A stretch of 64,000 bases of DNA. Source: Meandrina meandrites (Eukaryota > Cnidaria > Anthozoa > Scleractinia > Meandrinidae). The stretch lies in assembly GCA_963693305.1 (NCBI GenBank), contig OY855911.1, forward strand, positions 31,140,939 through 31,204,938. Reading direction: 5' to 3'. Positions 11,741 through 25,200 of this stretch are shown here, in pieces; position 1 is the stretch's first letter; each line of letters starts with the position of its first letter. The notes below the pieces were generated by a model. That model saw only the letters and a program-made list of their open reading frames with translations, did not search any database and was not told where the DNA came from. The position numbers and the translations under genes are program-made.

Positions 11741-12894
11741 ATATATCCGCAGTTCATATATGAATCATTTCATATGCTACACGTCGTAGCTAAGTGTTGT
11801 GGTTATGTAATGCGTGTTGTGATTGGATTACCAAAAGCAAAAGTAGAGAAAAAATTCATGCCCAGCAAGCAAAAGGTAAAGCTGTACAATTAAGGTAAAG
11901 AGGAAAAATTATTGCACAAACACAGACCAGGAAGGCTGAAAAACAAAATTCAAGCTCAGAAAAAAATGCCCAATCCCCCCGCCTCCACCAAAAAAATGGT
12001 CCACCCCTTACATCACCTGATTTAAACACTCGACTGGGTTTAGGAGAACTCGAAATTTCAGTGACAGGCCTACACGACTCTTTGTAACATTCGCACGAAA
12101 GCCGTTCTGTACTAAGTTCGGTCTTTTGACCAATTGTACTTCATTAAGACTATGCTGTACCATATCCTGCAAAAGGTCGTAGGTCAGGTTTTTAATTTCT
12201 TGGTAGGTCTTTGGCTTTAAGTAAGGCTTGCTTTGGCTTATTTTTACTGCAAGATATGCTTAAAGCTCTCTTAATTTTCTTTCTGGAAGGACAAGACCTG
12301 AAATATTCCGTGTTGGGAATGAATGCCTGGCATTTACTGTGACGTTTTCATCGTAACAAGTTTGTAGTTCTCCTAAACGCACTCTTTGGTTCCTGTCAGT
12401 CTGTGTAATACTTGCGTGCTTTATCTCAACTAACGTTTTAACAATGTACAAAATTTACGATATATTTTCTTTCATTGTAATTATTTTATTTATGATTTGA
12501 TAGCATTTTCAATTTAATAGTATATTCAGTCGTTATCACCCAGCTTCAATAGAGAAAATTAAATATATTTTAGTTTCCGAACCATCAATTGATAAATAGA
12601 AATTTTATCAATTGTGGACTAAATGATAAATCAGATGTACGCGAAGATGATTGGTTTGGAGCATTTGTTTCATTCACAAATGATAAAACCGAATAATGAT
12701 AAAAGTCAATAAGAGTGTAGATGTTAGTAATACTTGTTTATTTAAATTTAGATCATTTTATACTACAAGAATCCACCGAAATGTATTAATTTGAAAATAC
12801 AATCATTGCACAATTTACATGCGTAACTTCAAATCATTCCTTGCTTTATTAACGTTCCCTTGTCATAGCTAATATCTCCGATAATTTCAGTCCT

Positions 12895-13340
12895 ATCCCA
12901 CCCCCGGCGGGGGGTTGGGGGGGGGGGGGTACTTGACAGGTAGTGAGGGGCGGCCCTGATGCCCAAACTCTGACCATGTTTAAGACACGAATCTTTGATT
13001 TTCCTACCCTGTTTAAGGCAGAATGCCGAAACCCCATCTAAGACATTGTTGTAGCAAAGTCAAACGTGAATTAAGCTTGGCATCTGTACCGAAGTCAACG
13101 GAAGTCAACACTACCGAAGAACTTGTAAAAATTCAGCTTGTGGCTACGTTCGTATCAACTAGCACATATGCCTATCCAGTTTAAGATATTGGTCCATGTA
13201 AAGAAACCCCGTTTAAGACAAGAAATGGGGTGAAATAGATCCCGTTCAAGACAAATAAATCCTGAAAACCATGCCATGTCGGGCCGCACGTCCCCGTTAA
13301 GCCCTTATAAAGGAGTACTACTTCCGGGTATCCCACTCTT
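12895..13340. mobile_element. Poly-G-ended repeat with internal GTTTAAGAC sub-repeats
   Basis: It begins with CCCCCGGCGGGG and a run of 13 G before TACT, and ends near GGAGTACTACTTCCGGGTA. Inside are several spaced motifs of the type CC(A/C)(T/C)GTTTAAGACA (about 12976, 13008, 13181, 13210, 13244). Its organisation resembles the better preserved element at 59738-60208. No protein-coding content. Confidence 0.5.
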
Positions 13341-13694
13341 GACAGTGGTAAAGGCTAGACCACCACACCGAAACTTCGTGCCCTACTCTTTAATACAAGT
13401 TTTTTGACGTCCCCTGCTTACCAACTGCTGACCGCGATCAAACGTCACAAGTACTTTTTTATTTTTGTTTCGAGGATTTCATTCACGATGAAGTGAAAAA
13501 ATGAGCAAGGAAACAAAATAGTTGTCAAACATAAAACCATATTGTCATATCATATTACCATTAATATATTGAATAATTCAGCAGAAAAATAGCATGTAAA
13601 CACTAGAATACAACTTTTTCTCATCTATCCAAAAAGCAACGAAGAAAATGAATTTGGCATTCATTTTGCTCAATTAGTATCTAACTTTAAACAG

Positions 13695-13982
13695 AGCGTG
13701 GTGGCCTAATGGTTAGTGCCCAGGACTCCGGATCGGGCGATCCAGGTTCAAGCCCTGGCTGGGACACTGCGTTGTGTTCTTAGGCAAGATACTTTACTCT
13801 CATAGTGCCTCTCTCCACCCAGGTGTATAAATGGGTACCGGCAAATCTACTGCTGGGGGTAGCCCTGCGATGGACTAGCATCCCATCCAGGGGGGAGTAG
13901 AAATACTCCTAGTCGCTTCATGCAACGGAAAGCGGGATAAGCTCAGGCCTGATGGGCCAATAGGCTCGTATACAGACTTAAC
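13695..13982 (+). mobile_element. tRNA-derived SINE, third copy, 10-bp target duplication
   Basis: Same family as 2050-2345. Direct repeats CTTTAAACAG lie at 13685-13694 and 13983-13992. A and B boxes are slightly changed (GGTTCAAGCCC). Intergenic. Confidence 0.88.
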
Positions 13983-14435
13983 CTTTAAACAGTGCCGTAA
14001 ATGATAACCTTATTATATTTGGAAGGTACTGTCTGTGGTTTGAGCGCGGTCAATCCAAGGTAGAGGCAAAGTAAAGAAGTCTCTTAACCACAGCCCACCC
14101 GTATCAGAGATGGCAATTTAGGGAGTTTAAGAAACCACAACGAAAACGGCAACGTCACTTAAGAAAAGGTTTAATGAGTATAACAATGGCTGTGCACGTG
14201 CGTTTTAATTCTTGGTACATTTCTTTGCCGTCATCTGCAAAATAACAACGTGAAATGACCAAATTCTGCGTTGCCTGGAGAACGTGAACCACAACAGCTA
14301 ACTTTTTAGATTTCTATTTTGAATTTATCGCTGTGTTCTAGATTCAGTTTTGAGATAATTTTGACAGTGAGAAACAAACTAAATGACTTAAGAGTATCGC
14401 GAAATTCGTAGGTAAAATATAAATTCATTTTTAAG

Positions 14436-14462
14436 CGATGACGTCATAGAATGACGTCATCG
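14436..14462. promoter_or_regulatory. Dyad of two TGACGTCA (CRE-type) palindromes
   Basis: CGATGACGTCAT, AGA, ATGACGTCATCG: two complete consensus CREB/ATF half-site palindromes back to back, forming a larger perfect dyad. It lies inside a transposon about 1.8 kb upstream of copy 1. Binding is not shown. Confidence 0.4.
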
Positions 14463-14647
14463 GTTAATGCTGTAAAGCGGAAAAGCGATGAATTTATGGA
14501 ATTTTTGGTGTTACGGTGTGAGCGCGATTACTCCCTGAATTAAACCGAAGAGCATTGGGAACTAGGTGCATGGTTTGTGTTCTTGTTCTCTGTTGTCTGT
14601 TGCAATCGACCGATCTTTCTAGAACCGAATAGGATTGGGAACTAACT

Positions 14648-15256
14648 TCAGGGATAAACGTCAGTAGAAAAGAATTCAAGTAAAACTCAACAAGAAATCA
14701 CGGCGTAGAACTCAAAGTAAAATACTCCCGGGCAGTTAGAAAGGACCGATTCTATGTATAAACGAAAGAGAAAAATTATATTTGATGTGTTTTATTAGAT
14801 TTAGTAAACAGAAATCTTTACATTTTTTAAAAGAAAAGGGCTAAACATTTTCAAGACAGCGTTTGACCTTGTATCGTATGTCGTCAGTATCGGATGTCGT
14901 GCTACAAGATAACGCAGCTTTTGTCAAACAGTCATTCAACACAGAAGTTGTTCAGGAATAAACGTCAGTAGAAAAGAAATCAAGTTTAACTCAACAAGAA
15001 AGCACTGCGTAGAACTTAAAGCAAAATACTACCGGGCAGTTAGAAAGGACTAATTCTAAGTATAAGCGAAAGAGACTAATTATATTTGATGTGTTTTATA
15101 AGATTTAGTAAACAGAAATCTTTAATTTTTTTAAAACAAAAGGGCTCAACAATTTCAAGACAGCATTTGACCTTGTATTATGTCGTCAGTATCGGATATC
15201 TCCCTGCAACATAACGCAACTTTTGTCGAACAATCATTCAACAGAGACGTTGTCAG
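14648..15256 (+). repeat. Two tandem copies of a 304-bp unit
   Basis: Copy A (14648-14951) and copy B (14952-15256) both start TCAGG.ATAAACGTCAGTAGA and align throughout (GGGCAGTTAGAAAGGAC, TTTGATGTGTTTTAT, GACCTTGTAT). Substitutions are scattered. Internal to the TIR element at 14121-15402. Confidence 0.9.
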
Positions 15257-15404
15257 CTATTTTTATTAACTTTCTTGAAATTTTCTGTCAAATTTCCTGA
15301 AAATTCTTAAAGACCCCTTGTGAAACGTCATCGCTTCTGCATGCATTGCGTGCCGTTTATTAATCGACGCTGTCCGTCGCCGTCGTGGTTTCTTAAACTC
15401 CCTA

Positions 15405-16219
15405 TTATCCCTATTATCACACAGCCCACCCCTGTCAGTGATGGCATTGAAAGCGTGGGGTCTTGTAAGACGTGGATAATTCTCATCAATAATTAGCAGA
15501 GATGTCAACATTTGCATGTGTAAATAATAATTGTCACAGATTGTCTCGGGTATTCTGTTAGCAGAGTGGGAGAGGTGACGGGAGAATACTGTCTGTACTC
15601 ACGCGCACTTTCCAGAGGTTTCTTTAATAATGGTCAGTCGATAACATGTATACATGTCAGGGACCACTATGCTCTATCAAGAGGTCTGCTTGAGTGACAC
15701 ATCTATTGTCATGTGTCAGTGTTTGTGTAGTTCTATTGTGGTAGAGACAGACAAAGCAAAGAAAGCTGATTTGCAAACTGATTTAAGATCAAAATGTATA
15801 AATCCAGCATAGAATCAGAGTTATGGAATTATGATCGAATAAAATTTGCAAAGACATATTTTCTACGAGAAATTCGTCAAGAAACCAGACATTGTTGTTC
15901 TCAGACCTATTTTAGTCCCCTATTAAATCTTGAAAATGACACTATGCAATTAAACTTATAAGGTTAAGAGGTCAAACTTCCTGTTTCAAATTTCAGCGTC
16001 TGACAGTTCAGAATGTCTAATCATGCAAAGCACTGTCTTTCTTCACTCGTTCCTAGAGTTGTTCAGCACGAAATAGGAAGAGCTTTGACTATTCTCAGAA
16101 TTCTTGAATCGCATTCGGAGGCCATTATGGAACATAAAGGGTGTTAGAGTCGATCGAAACGTGTTCAGAATTACATTTATTTGATAATGTGAAGCGCACG
16201 ACGGCCACGAAGAAAAGCA
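15405..16219 (+). promoter_or_regulatory. Conserved upstream region of copy 1
   Basis: Blocks here recur upstream of copy 2: 15424-15470 matches about 35600-35650 (GGCAT.GAAAGCGTGGGGTC), 15548-15570 matches 35706-35730, and 16020-16219 matches 36945-37122 (TTGTTCAGCACGAAATA, GAAGAGCTTTGACTATTCTC). No gene is seen. The region probably holds promoter and 5' UTR, copied with the gene. The transcription start is unknown. Confidence 0.45.
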
Positions 16220-19200
16220 ATGGCGCAGCCCAATCCAAGACGTGCCTTTGTACAAAGGGAAAGTATTATGGATCTTGCGCTCGATTTAGAGCTTTTATTC
16301 CCAACCGGATATGGGACGGTTACCAGCATGGAAAGGGGACGAGAATTACGAGAAAAGAGGATACAAGAGCTGAGGAAAACAAATGGAACTCTGCCTGAGG
16401 TATTGTAGACTTAAGCTCAATCGTGCATTTACAAATTATATCGCTAAAATATATTACGCAAGTCATTTTCAATTTACATGAAGCGCCTTAGATATCAAGT
16501 GAGCACCGTTTAATATTATGTCTGATCTCCATGTAATCGCTGCAGGCGATCGATGGATTTGATTTTCGTCTTGTCTTTTGCACGCCAAATCGTTTTAGAG
16601 TCAAATAATTATATTTCTTGAAAACAGACATGCTATCAAACTAAGTCCGGTTTTGTAAACAAAGTTTCTTGAGGTCGTTTGAAACCAGCTCTAATTCAAA
16701 CGTTTAAAGTCTCTTGAAGAACGTAATTGCTAGGTTAGAGAAATTTCAACGGGCCAGAGTTTTGTACCGCTGATGCTAAAACTAAAAGTACTTCCGAAAC
16801 TTCACGGGTAAGATATTAAACTGTTTGCCAGCGAAACAAAGGTCGGCAATGCGGTTGTCTCCTCACTCGAAGTGCGGTAGTTTATTTGTTATAAGGCTTG
16901 TAAACACAAAAAAATCACTCTTTGGCCCATGAACAACTGATGTTAGGCCAAAACGTAAGCGGAGACACCGAAGCTTGTGTCAGCTAAAAAGGAAGTGATT
17001 CACGACTTCCGTTCTAGCTTCTGAGAATCAGTAAACTGATAAGAGATTTGGAAAATTTTTCAGTGCTTCCGAAATTTCATGAGTACGATATTATACTAAT
17101 AGCCAGCAAAACAAGGGTCAGCAAGGCGGCTGTTTTCTCAAGCGAAGTGAGGTCACCGACCGTAGCTTTAATATTAGTTGTAAGGCTTGTACACAAAAAA
17201 ATCATTCTTTGGGCCGTATGCAAAACAACAAACCAGGAAGCGCCGACACGAAAGCTTGTGTCAGCTAAAAAGGAAGTGATTCAAAGAAGGCACGTACACT
17301 AAACGCCTGCCATGCGAGGAGGCTAACTGACTACTTCCTTCTTAGCTTCCGAGAATCAATAACTATAAGAGATTTTGAACACGGAAGAAATAGGCCCCTC
17401 GCAGAACACGGTCGCGTGACGTCAATTATAAACATAGGTGGAAGTGCAAAATGGTTGCCAAAAATGGAAAGAGCGTGATGAAATTAATAAGGTTGCCAAT
17501 TTTGAGACAACTGATGCCAAAGCGTGAGATTTTATGTAATGTTTAATAAATGAGCAGCAGGGTTTTATCAACTTTAACACGAGGCGCAGCCGAGTGTTAT
17601 AGACTTGATGAAGCACCAGCTGCGAATTTATTGAACGGCTTTAAAATCTTCTGATGTAGATTAACTCATTCTTGCACTAATATTTAGATTTGGGGTTATT
17701 TTGGTCTAGAAAATTATTAATGAGTTTTTGAAGGTGGTTTGAAAGTTTGTCAATTTAAATGATTTGTATGCTGGAAGGCAAGCGTTGCCATCCAGCAACT
17801 TTTTTCCATACAAATCCTCTAAATTTTTTAAGCTTATCCCAAACCAGTATAAAATCTCACGCTTAAACATCAGCAGTCTCAAAATTAGCAACCTTACTAA
17901 TTCCATCGCGTTCTTTCCATTTTTTATGATTGACAAGGTCACGTGACCGTGTTCCGCAAAAGGTTAATTCACGCAAGATTTCATATGCTTGCAACTGTGA
18001 TAGAGATATTTTGACGCAAATAAACAAAACTGCGAGGAACGTGCTACGTTATGCAACGTACTTGTGTTTGTCCGCTACTGGATTATTTCCCTGAATTATT
18101 TAAGACTTGGTGCCATTGATAATGAAATTCACAATTTGATGTAAAGTTAATTGATGGAGGATATTGATCACAAATGCTAATAAATAACAGTCTGTCGTTA
18201 GAGTTTAGCCACTTGGTGTAGCTGAACTGTTGGACTGCTATCAACATTGTATCTACGGAGACAGGTGACAGTTTTCGGTCGGCAGTCAATATAAAAACCT
18301 CAAGCTTGCAGTCTAATTCATAATTAGATTTCTACAAGCCGATTTAGATCGACTCTAAAGTCACAAGGGTATAGGTTGGTGAGGGTGATGTTTGAAGTTT
18401 CATATACCATGTGGGCGATCCTCGGGATAAAGGTCCCTCATCTTCATTGTTTTCTATTCTTTTGCCAGGGATATGAGCGGATTTTAAACAATCTGGAGCA
18501 AACTCGTGACCGAAGACACGTTTTAAAAGAGTACTACGAGAAAGTAAAGGATATTCTTCAAGGAACTACAGCGATAAGTCGGGAAGAAAAAAGAGATTTC
18601 CTGTCTGGAGCTGAGAAATGCATTGCAGACTTGAAAAGCAAGCGATACACTTTACTCATTGCTGGTAAGAAGACTAATTATTTTCATTGTCTCGAGCTCG
18701 ATTCCTGGCTGATGTTATTAATGGGGCTACCCTTCTGGCCAGAGGTTTCAGTAAAGAAAAATTATCCTTTGCGATGTTTGTATTATAGAATTATAGTCTA
18801 ATTATGAGGAGACCTCCTTTTTAGCCAGGTGGGATGTGCGGTGGCGTAATCGTTACGATCGCTTGCCGCCCGGGGTCATTGCGTTGTGGTATTGGACAAG
18901 ACATTTTACTCTCTTTCTCTCCACCCAGGTTTATAAATGGGTACCAGAAGATATAATGCTGGTGGTATCCCTGCGATTAACTAGCATCTCATCCGGAAAG
19001 GGGGGGTAGGGGTGAGTCGAAATACTCCTAGTCCCTTCATGCTATAAAAACCGGAATGATCTCTGGGCTGGTTGGACACTTGGCCCATCCCAGACTTAAA
19101 TAAGGAAGTTTTTACATGGTAAGATGATCATCTTCCTTTTTGTCTCGTGTCGTCATGACGTTGTCATGACGACACGAGAATATGCGAGGGGGAGAAGGTG

Positions 19201-22200
19201 CATTCCAATGTGCATTCCATGCGCGTTTGCTTTGTGAGGCCGCGGAATTTTCCCGCCATGTCAATATTTTTCCCGCCATGTCAAGATTTGCTTTGTGAGG
19301 CCGCCGCATTTTGTGCGCGCGTGCGCGCGTTGTGAAAGAACAAATAATTTTTATTTATAAGTAGGAGTTCAAAAATATTGCTGCATTGAAAATTTTTTGC
19401 TTTTGTGCTGGTTCATTGTAATCGTTTGTCGGTTGGGAGTGTTCATTGTAAATGGCTTTTTAGTTGAACAGAATTGAACTTTAATTTAAGGGAAAATCAC
19501 GGCGAAGAATGTAAAGCAGTGAAAGAGATGTTTTTAAATTTGAGCAGTTTTATTAGATGAATTTTTGTACATTTTTTAAATGGAATGATTGAGGCAATTA
19601 GGAAAGAGTGTTTGATTTATGAACTTGCAGCGAACGCAAATTCTTAGTGGTCCAACAGGCAATATAAATGGAACAGAAATAAGGCCCCTTTTAGCTGGCG
19701 ACAGTGCCTATTCACTAACGAACTGGCTAGTGAAACCCTAGCCGGACAGAGGACGCCTGACTCAGGAGCAGAGAAAGTTTAGAACCTAAACTTCGGTGCA
19801 CTACTATCTGTAGTGGAACGAGCATTTGGCATGTTGAAAGTTCGTTGGAGAATTGCGTTGAAAAAGGTTGGACAAAAAACGAGCATCCTAAAAAAGACTA
19901 TGATTGCTACGTGAGTTTTGCACAACAATTGTATGTATCGTTTCAATAACAGAAGATAAACGATTAGATAAAAACAATTATTTTGATGCTAAATCTTTAA
20001 AAATGTCAACTATGGCGTTTGTTTGTTCCATTTGCCTGCTCTGGGCGTCACGGAACATTTCAGCTGATCAAATCTTGCGTTGTCCTGTTCCATACTCTTT
20101 TCACACATTTCAATAAAAGAACTCTGCATGTCAGTCTGGAGTCGTACTTTCTCGCCTTTCTTTACTCAGGATGTTGAAATAGGGGAAGCCTTCTTTAATT
20201 TTCTGAATTCCATCTTCTCCAGTCGAGCGAGATCGCTGCTTGAACTCGTACTCTAGATTCTGCTGCCGTTTCTTCACCTGCTGTAGCATTCTCTGGCTTT
20301 CTGGACACCTTTCTTTATACGAAGAATAGATATCGTTCCAGATTTTTATTTTTTTCGTTGTGAAACTCCCCACAGCTTACTGAATTTGGGGGCCCACGCT
20401 TCAAGAAGTTCGTGCGTTTCTTTCTCAGTCCTGAGTCAGCAGACTTAACGCGAGGTTTTTCGTTTTGTGTTTGCCGTAGCAAGTACTTCGACATCTCTTG
20501 CAACTGAAGACTGAGGTGATGGCATGCTTCTTTCCAGTAGAATTGGTGATCATCGAGAAATGTTTATCAGTACGCTGAGATAAAATCATTTTAAGTCGGC
20601 TGCATTAGGGGGCTAAAAAAAGCCTTAAGCTTGACTTATCTTACAAACATCTCAAAAGTTAAAGGGCAACTCTTGGCTAGAAAACTATATTTCAGTAAAA
20701 GCTTCCGAATGTTTCCAAAATTACACAGGAAGCAAAAAATTTGAATTCAGAAGCTTTTTTACCGGTTAATTTTAACTTAAAACTTCGTATTTTACCGCTT
20801 TTGTGACATTTCGCCATGAATGCTTCGATTATGATCACGAGATGTGTGGAACCGCAACAAGTCACGAACATGGCTGACTCAAATTCTTGCAGTGAGAGCT
20901 CAACTTCTGCTAGCGACTCCACTGATTTTTAGAGAGCTATAGGAGGGGATATGTCAGGGGATGATTAAGAACCTTCTATGGTATTTCAACCCTGGCGTTT
21001 TGAGCCTACAGGGAAACACAGCGAGACAGAGAAAGGGAGTAAAATATCGAACCTCCTCACCACCGACGGCGACGAATGGTGAGTGAATTGAAGTCCTAAA
21101 TGTACAGTTTCTTTCTCTATTACCTCGGCCAGTTGTTTGTGAGCTAAGTCAAACCTGAAAAGCCTTGTTATCATTTGCATGTACGCGAGAAGCTTAATTA
21201 AACATGCTTTTATACAACCAAACTGTTTGCTGCATTTTGTTGTTTATATTCGGTCTTCAAATATTTTTGCTCATGTTTATCACAGTTATCACAATAGCAT
21301 AGGTTTTGAGCTTCAGCCTAATGTACACTATCCATCTTGTGCGTTTGAAAGCTTGCAAATCCTGCAAATACAGAAACGCAAGTTAAATTCTTTGTCTCCT
21401 TTGTGTTACCGATTTTTCTAAATTCTGCTCGAAAACGAAGAATTCTGCCGGCGAAATGCCAGCTACCGAAACTAGACTATAATGCTTGAAATTCTGCGGT
21501 AGATTTTATCTAGAACATACTCAGGCTTGCAGTTAAATGTGGACAAAACTCTGCTGGGTCTCTTCACTTCTTTGTTGGGAGAAGGGAGTTTGCGCTTTCT
21601 GTAGTTGAAACAACTTGCCTCGAGGAAACTTTGTTCAAGGTTGTTCGACGTGCTTGTATGCGTAAAACTGCAGAACGTTTTTGTAAACTGATTACTGCCA
21701 CCGGGACTATTACTCGACCCTGCAGTGCGTGATTTTATATTTATCGGTATAATTAAGTTGTCATGTTTTTATTTTGCAATTTCTCATCTTTTTGCGAAAA
21801 GCACCCCCACGAAAATCGAAAATTGTGCTGTGTTTGGCTCCTTATTACTTTCGCGTTTGCTTGCGTTTTAATTCATGGTTTGCATTTGAAATGGTCGTTG
21901 CGCTCTTCGTGTCTTACAACTTTTGGCATGTTTTTCTTTAGTTATCTCGTCAACTGACATCTGCTCGAATCTGCACACGAAACTCTTTCGTGGTCAGGCT
22001 AGGGAGGGTGAAGGGAAAGAGCGTGACACGCTTTCATACCCGGGTTTCATGCTACACCCCAGGTTGCCTAATTTACAACAATTGTTTCTCAAAAGGAATC
22101 ACAAAACAAGTAGTTCACGCAACACTTCTTCTCTTAGTTATCCGGATATTGTTTTATATTTGATTCCCCATTTCTTTGTATAATTTTATATCCCGCGAGA

Positions 22201-25200
22201 GCGCCTCTGCTAGCGCGCGGGGTAGTGGCTTCTTATTGCGCAGTACTGACCTGCACGCAAATCACGCGCGCCTTTCGAAGGCACATACTTCAAAGAAACA
22301 CTACATTTGCTGGTGGGAATTGCTTTCTATTTTGCCAATTAACAGCAGGAGAAATCTGAGGGTGGCTACAAATTTCTCAACAACAGAATCAAAATATATC
22401 GGTCTGTTTCCGAACGCGTGGATTTCGCTTACATATAGGACATAGAGGCTCAGTATTCCTGCTCATAAATGAAGAGATTTCTGACAAATTATGGGAGTCA
22501 GCACTCGCAGACCCTTTTCAATTTACTATCTACTCCAGACAAAAGGCATCTTTATCACGATATGGTGCAAGAGAGGATGCATCGTATTATAAAGCTATGT
22601 ACATTTGCTGACCTTAGAAGGCCGATCAATCTGACGGATTTGTTTCGTTTCACAAACACATGATTTACTCTTTTTAAGTTTATTTCCTTTCATATTTAAG
22701 CACTGAAGCACTACCTTTTTTTAATCTTGGACATCATTGAACAGCATAGGGTCTTTCTCTCCTTGTCATTCTCATTTATGAAGAGAAGCTTGGCCTGTTT
22801 TCCTCTTATCAGAAGCAAAAGCAAATCTGCCTTTCACACCTGTGACGTAGCATCACGTGACGTACCGAAATCCGAACGTTTTCAAAATGGCCGCCAAATT
22901 GGCGTAAAAGAAAATTCGTAGTAAATTCATTTTGGCCGATATCTAAAAAATTTTACCTTCTAAAGATTTCTGTTGCTATAAACAACTTATAGAAAAAATA
23001 AAAAAATCGGGGTAAATTTCCCAAGAGTTTCTTTTTAACAAGGTCAAAGACAGACCTCACGCTAAGAAACCCACATAAGAAGATGTGGTGATATTCGCCC
23101 GGGATGGGAGCTGAAAACAGGAGCGGTAAGCGGGAATTTCAAGAAAGAGCCTGAGCGGGATTTTGTGTTTTTATGCAGTCGCGATGCGAGAGTCTTTACG
23201 GAAAGTTTTTTCGTAACTGCATAAAATGTAATTAACAAAATTTGACTGGAACAAATTGCTTGATCTGTGTAGCGGTGTAGGGTTTCAAGTACGGAATAGG
23301 TTAATAGTGTAGTGTGTCAAATTTATATAGTTGCGGTTACACATCGTCCTTTTAATATGGTAAAAGGGCTCTTTACCTCGGGAAACTCACAAATATTGAG
23401 GACGTTTTTTTGGTAAATATCATAAATAATATGTGCTCTGTCATTTTGTTTTTCCGCGTGCTTTGTAATTTTGTTTTCCCGGGTGTTTTGTCATTTTCAT
23501 GGCCTGTTCGCCATTTATATTTCCCGCTTATGAAAAAAAAAGACTAAAAATTATCTCAGCAATATGTTCCCCCAAAGTAAATTTATGGCGGTGTGAAAAA
23601 GAACAAAAGAATCGCTCATGAAAGTTACCGAGGCAAATAGGTTGGTTTTCCAAGTACTCCAAGATAAAATGACCAATCGCGAGGCAAACCTTAAAGATAA
23701 GCAAATAAAATAAACAGAGAAATTTGAAATTAAATATGATGGCGTGAGGTTTAGATTTCCTGAGGTCAACTTTGCGTGTTCAAGGCAGCAAAAACGTGGT
23801 CTTTCTTAGAATCATGGCTTGATGGCTTGCTGATTTGTAAGTAAATGCAAATTTTTTTTGGAAATTTGACGTTTAAATACAACACTAGTCAAGGAAGATC
23901 TATAGTACGTTTTCTTATATGTATTTCTATTTCATCTCAAGGTTTAGAAAAATCCAACAAAGAGATCTATATAAACGGAGTCTTCGCCTTCTATTTCTTC
24001 GCTGTCTGAAATACTGACATAACAAAGCAGTAGAAGACTGTCGAAAGAGTATAAATAATAAAAGCGAGATGATGCTAAGCAAGCACCCTCGAATTACCCA
24101 TTTTGGCATTTCGCCCCGAAAACAGTATGAAAAATTGACCTTGGTAAAGTGCTAAGTGTCTGACCGCAAACACCTCGGTAACGTATTCCCGCGGTGAGTT
24201 TACCTTGGTGTTATTTACCTTGGGAATGCTATTTGCCTGGGTATGTGTAAAACGTTCGTTACAAACATATCGGCATTTCTATTTTCAGCGTTTTCGTCAC
24301 AAGAAACATGTATGAAATACTCTATCTTCTGATATTGTTCTTTGATCGTTAAAAACGGGCAATAAATAACAAAAGAAATGGAAAACAGCGCAAAACGTCG
24401 GCGCAAGGAGGTGAAGTGGGGGACGAGTGCTTCGAGTAACGCTCAATTCCTCTTGCGTTCAGTTTGCGTCGGAAATAGAGAGGACGGACGTTTTTTGTTT
24501 AAAATCATAAATAATATGTGTTCTGTCATTTTGTTTTCCCGCCTGTTCGCCATTTTTATTTCCCGCGAATGGAAAAAGAAGACTAAATATTATCCCAGCA
24601 AAATGTTCCCCCGTCTCTGCTTTCCCTATCCCCGAATATGGTAAATTTTCTTAGAACACCTATTTTTTTAGTGGCGCGAAAGTCTTTAATGAACTCCCTG
24701 TAAATATTGCAAGCGTAAATAACATACAAGCCTAGCAAAACATTTACTTTTATAATAACTATTTAGTAAAGTATATTTTAATCTCTTTTTGACTGACACG
24801 AGACAGCCCAAAGGGCCTTTGATTATTATAACAATTTAACATTTTTTAGGCCTCTAATCTCCTTATACAGAGGTTAGACATTAAAAAAATTAAGTTTAAG
24901 TGAAAATTAAAACTACAAGCGTCAAAATTTTGTGCCGGTTAAGAAAACCAAAAGGCCTTTTGCAACAGTTGGTCATGTAACCAGTTATCGTAAAAAATGT
25001 AGCTGGAGTTATATGATTACGAGAAAAGAGCATGTTTTAAATATTAAGCATGATAAATTTTGCATAATCTGAAAAACTCGGGAAAAAAAACCGAGTTCCA
25101 GATGGGATTTTTGAACCCACGACCCTACGTGATCTAGTCGGATGCTCTACCACTGAGCTACAGGAGACTCTATGATGAGCAAGGGTCCAAATGTCAAACC

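Larger units (their letters stand above)
10779..14118. other. 3' flank of the ADAMTS gene and intergenic DNA
   Basis: No gene is supported here beyond the probable 3' UTR. It contains the long hairpin at 11601-11740, the poly-G element at 12895-13340 and the SINE at 13695-13982, each listed separately. Short ORFs are chance. Confidence 0.6.
14121..15402. mobile_element. TA-flanked TIR element, non-autonomous
   Basis: Ends GGGAGTTTAAGAAACCAC and GTGGTTTCTTAAACTCCC are inverted and flanked by TA (14119-14120 and 15403-15404). Inside lie two tandem copies of a 304-base unit and a double CRE-like dyad. No transposase frame is visible. It is inserted within sequence that otherwise continues into the upstream block of copy 1. 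Confidence 0.7.

Noticed and set aside
17039..17060. Hammerhead ribozyme core (CTGATAAGAG type) here and in other foldbacks
   Set aside because: The full conserved core CTGATGA...GAAA with three stems was not found at any candidate site.
25094..25170. Functional tRNA gene on the minus strand
   Set aside because: The D and T arms look right but the anticodon stem does not pair, so it is listed only as tRNA-like.
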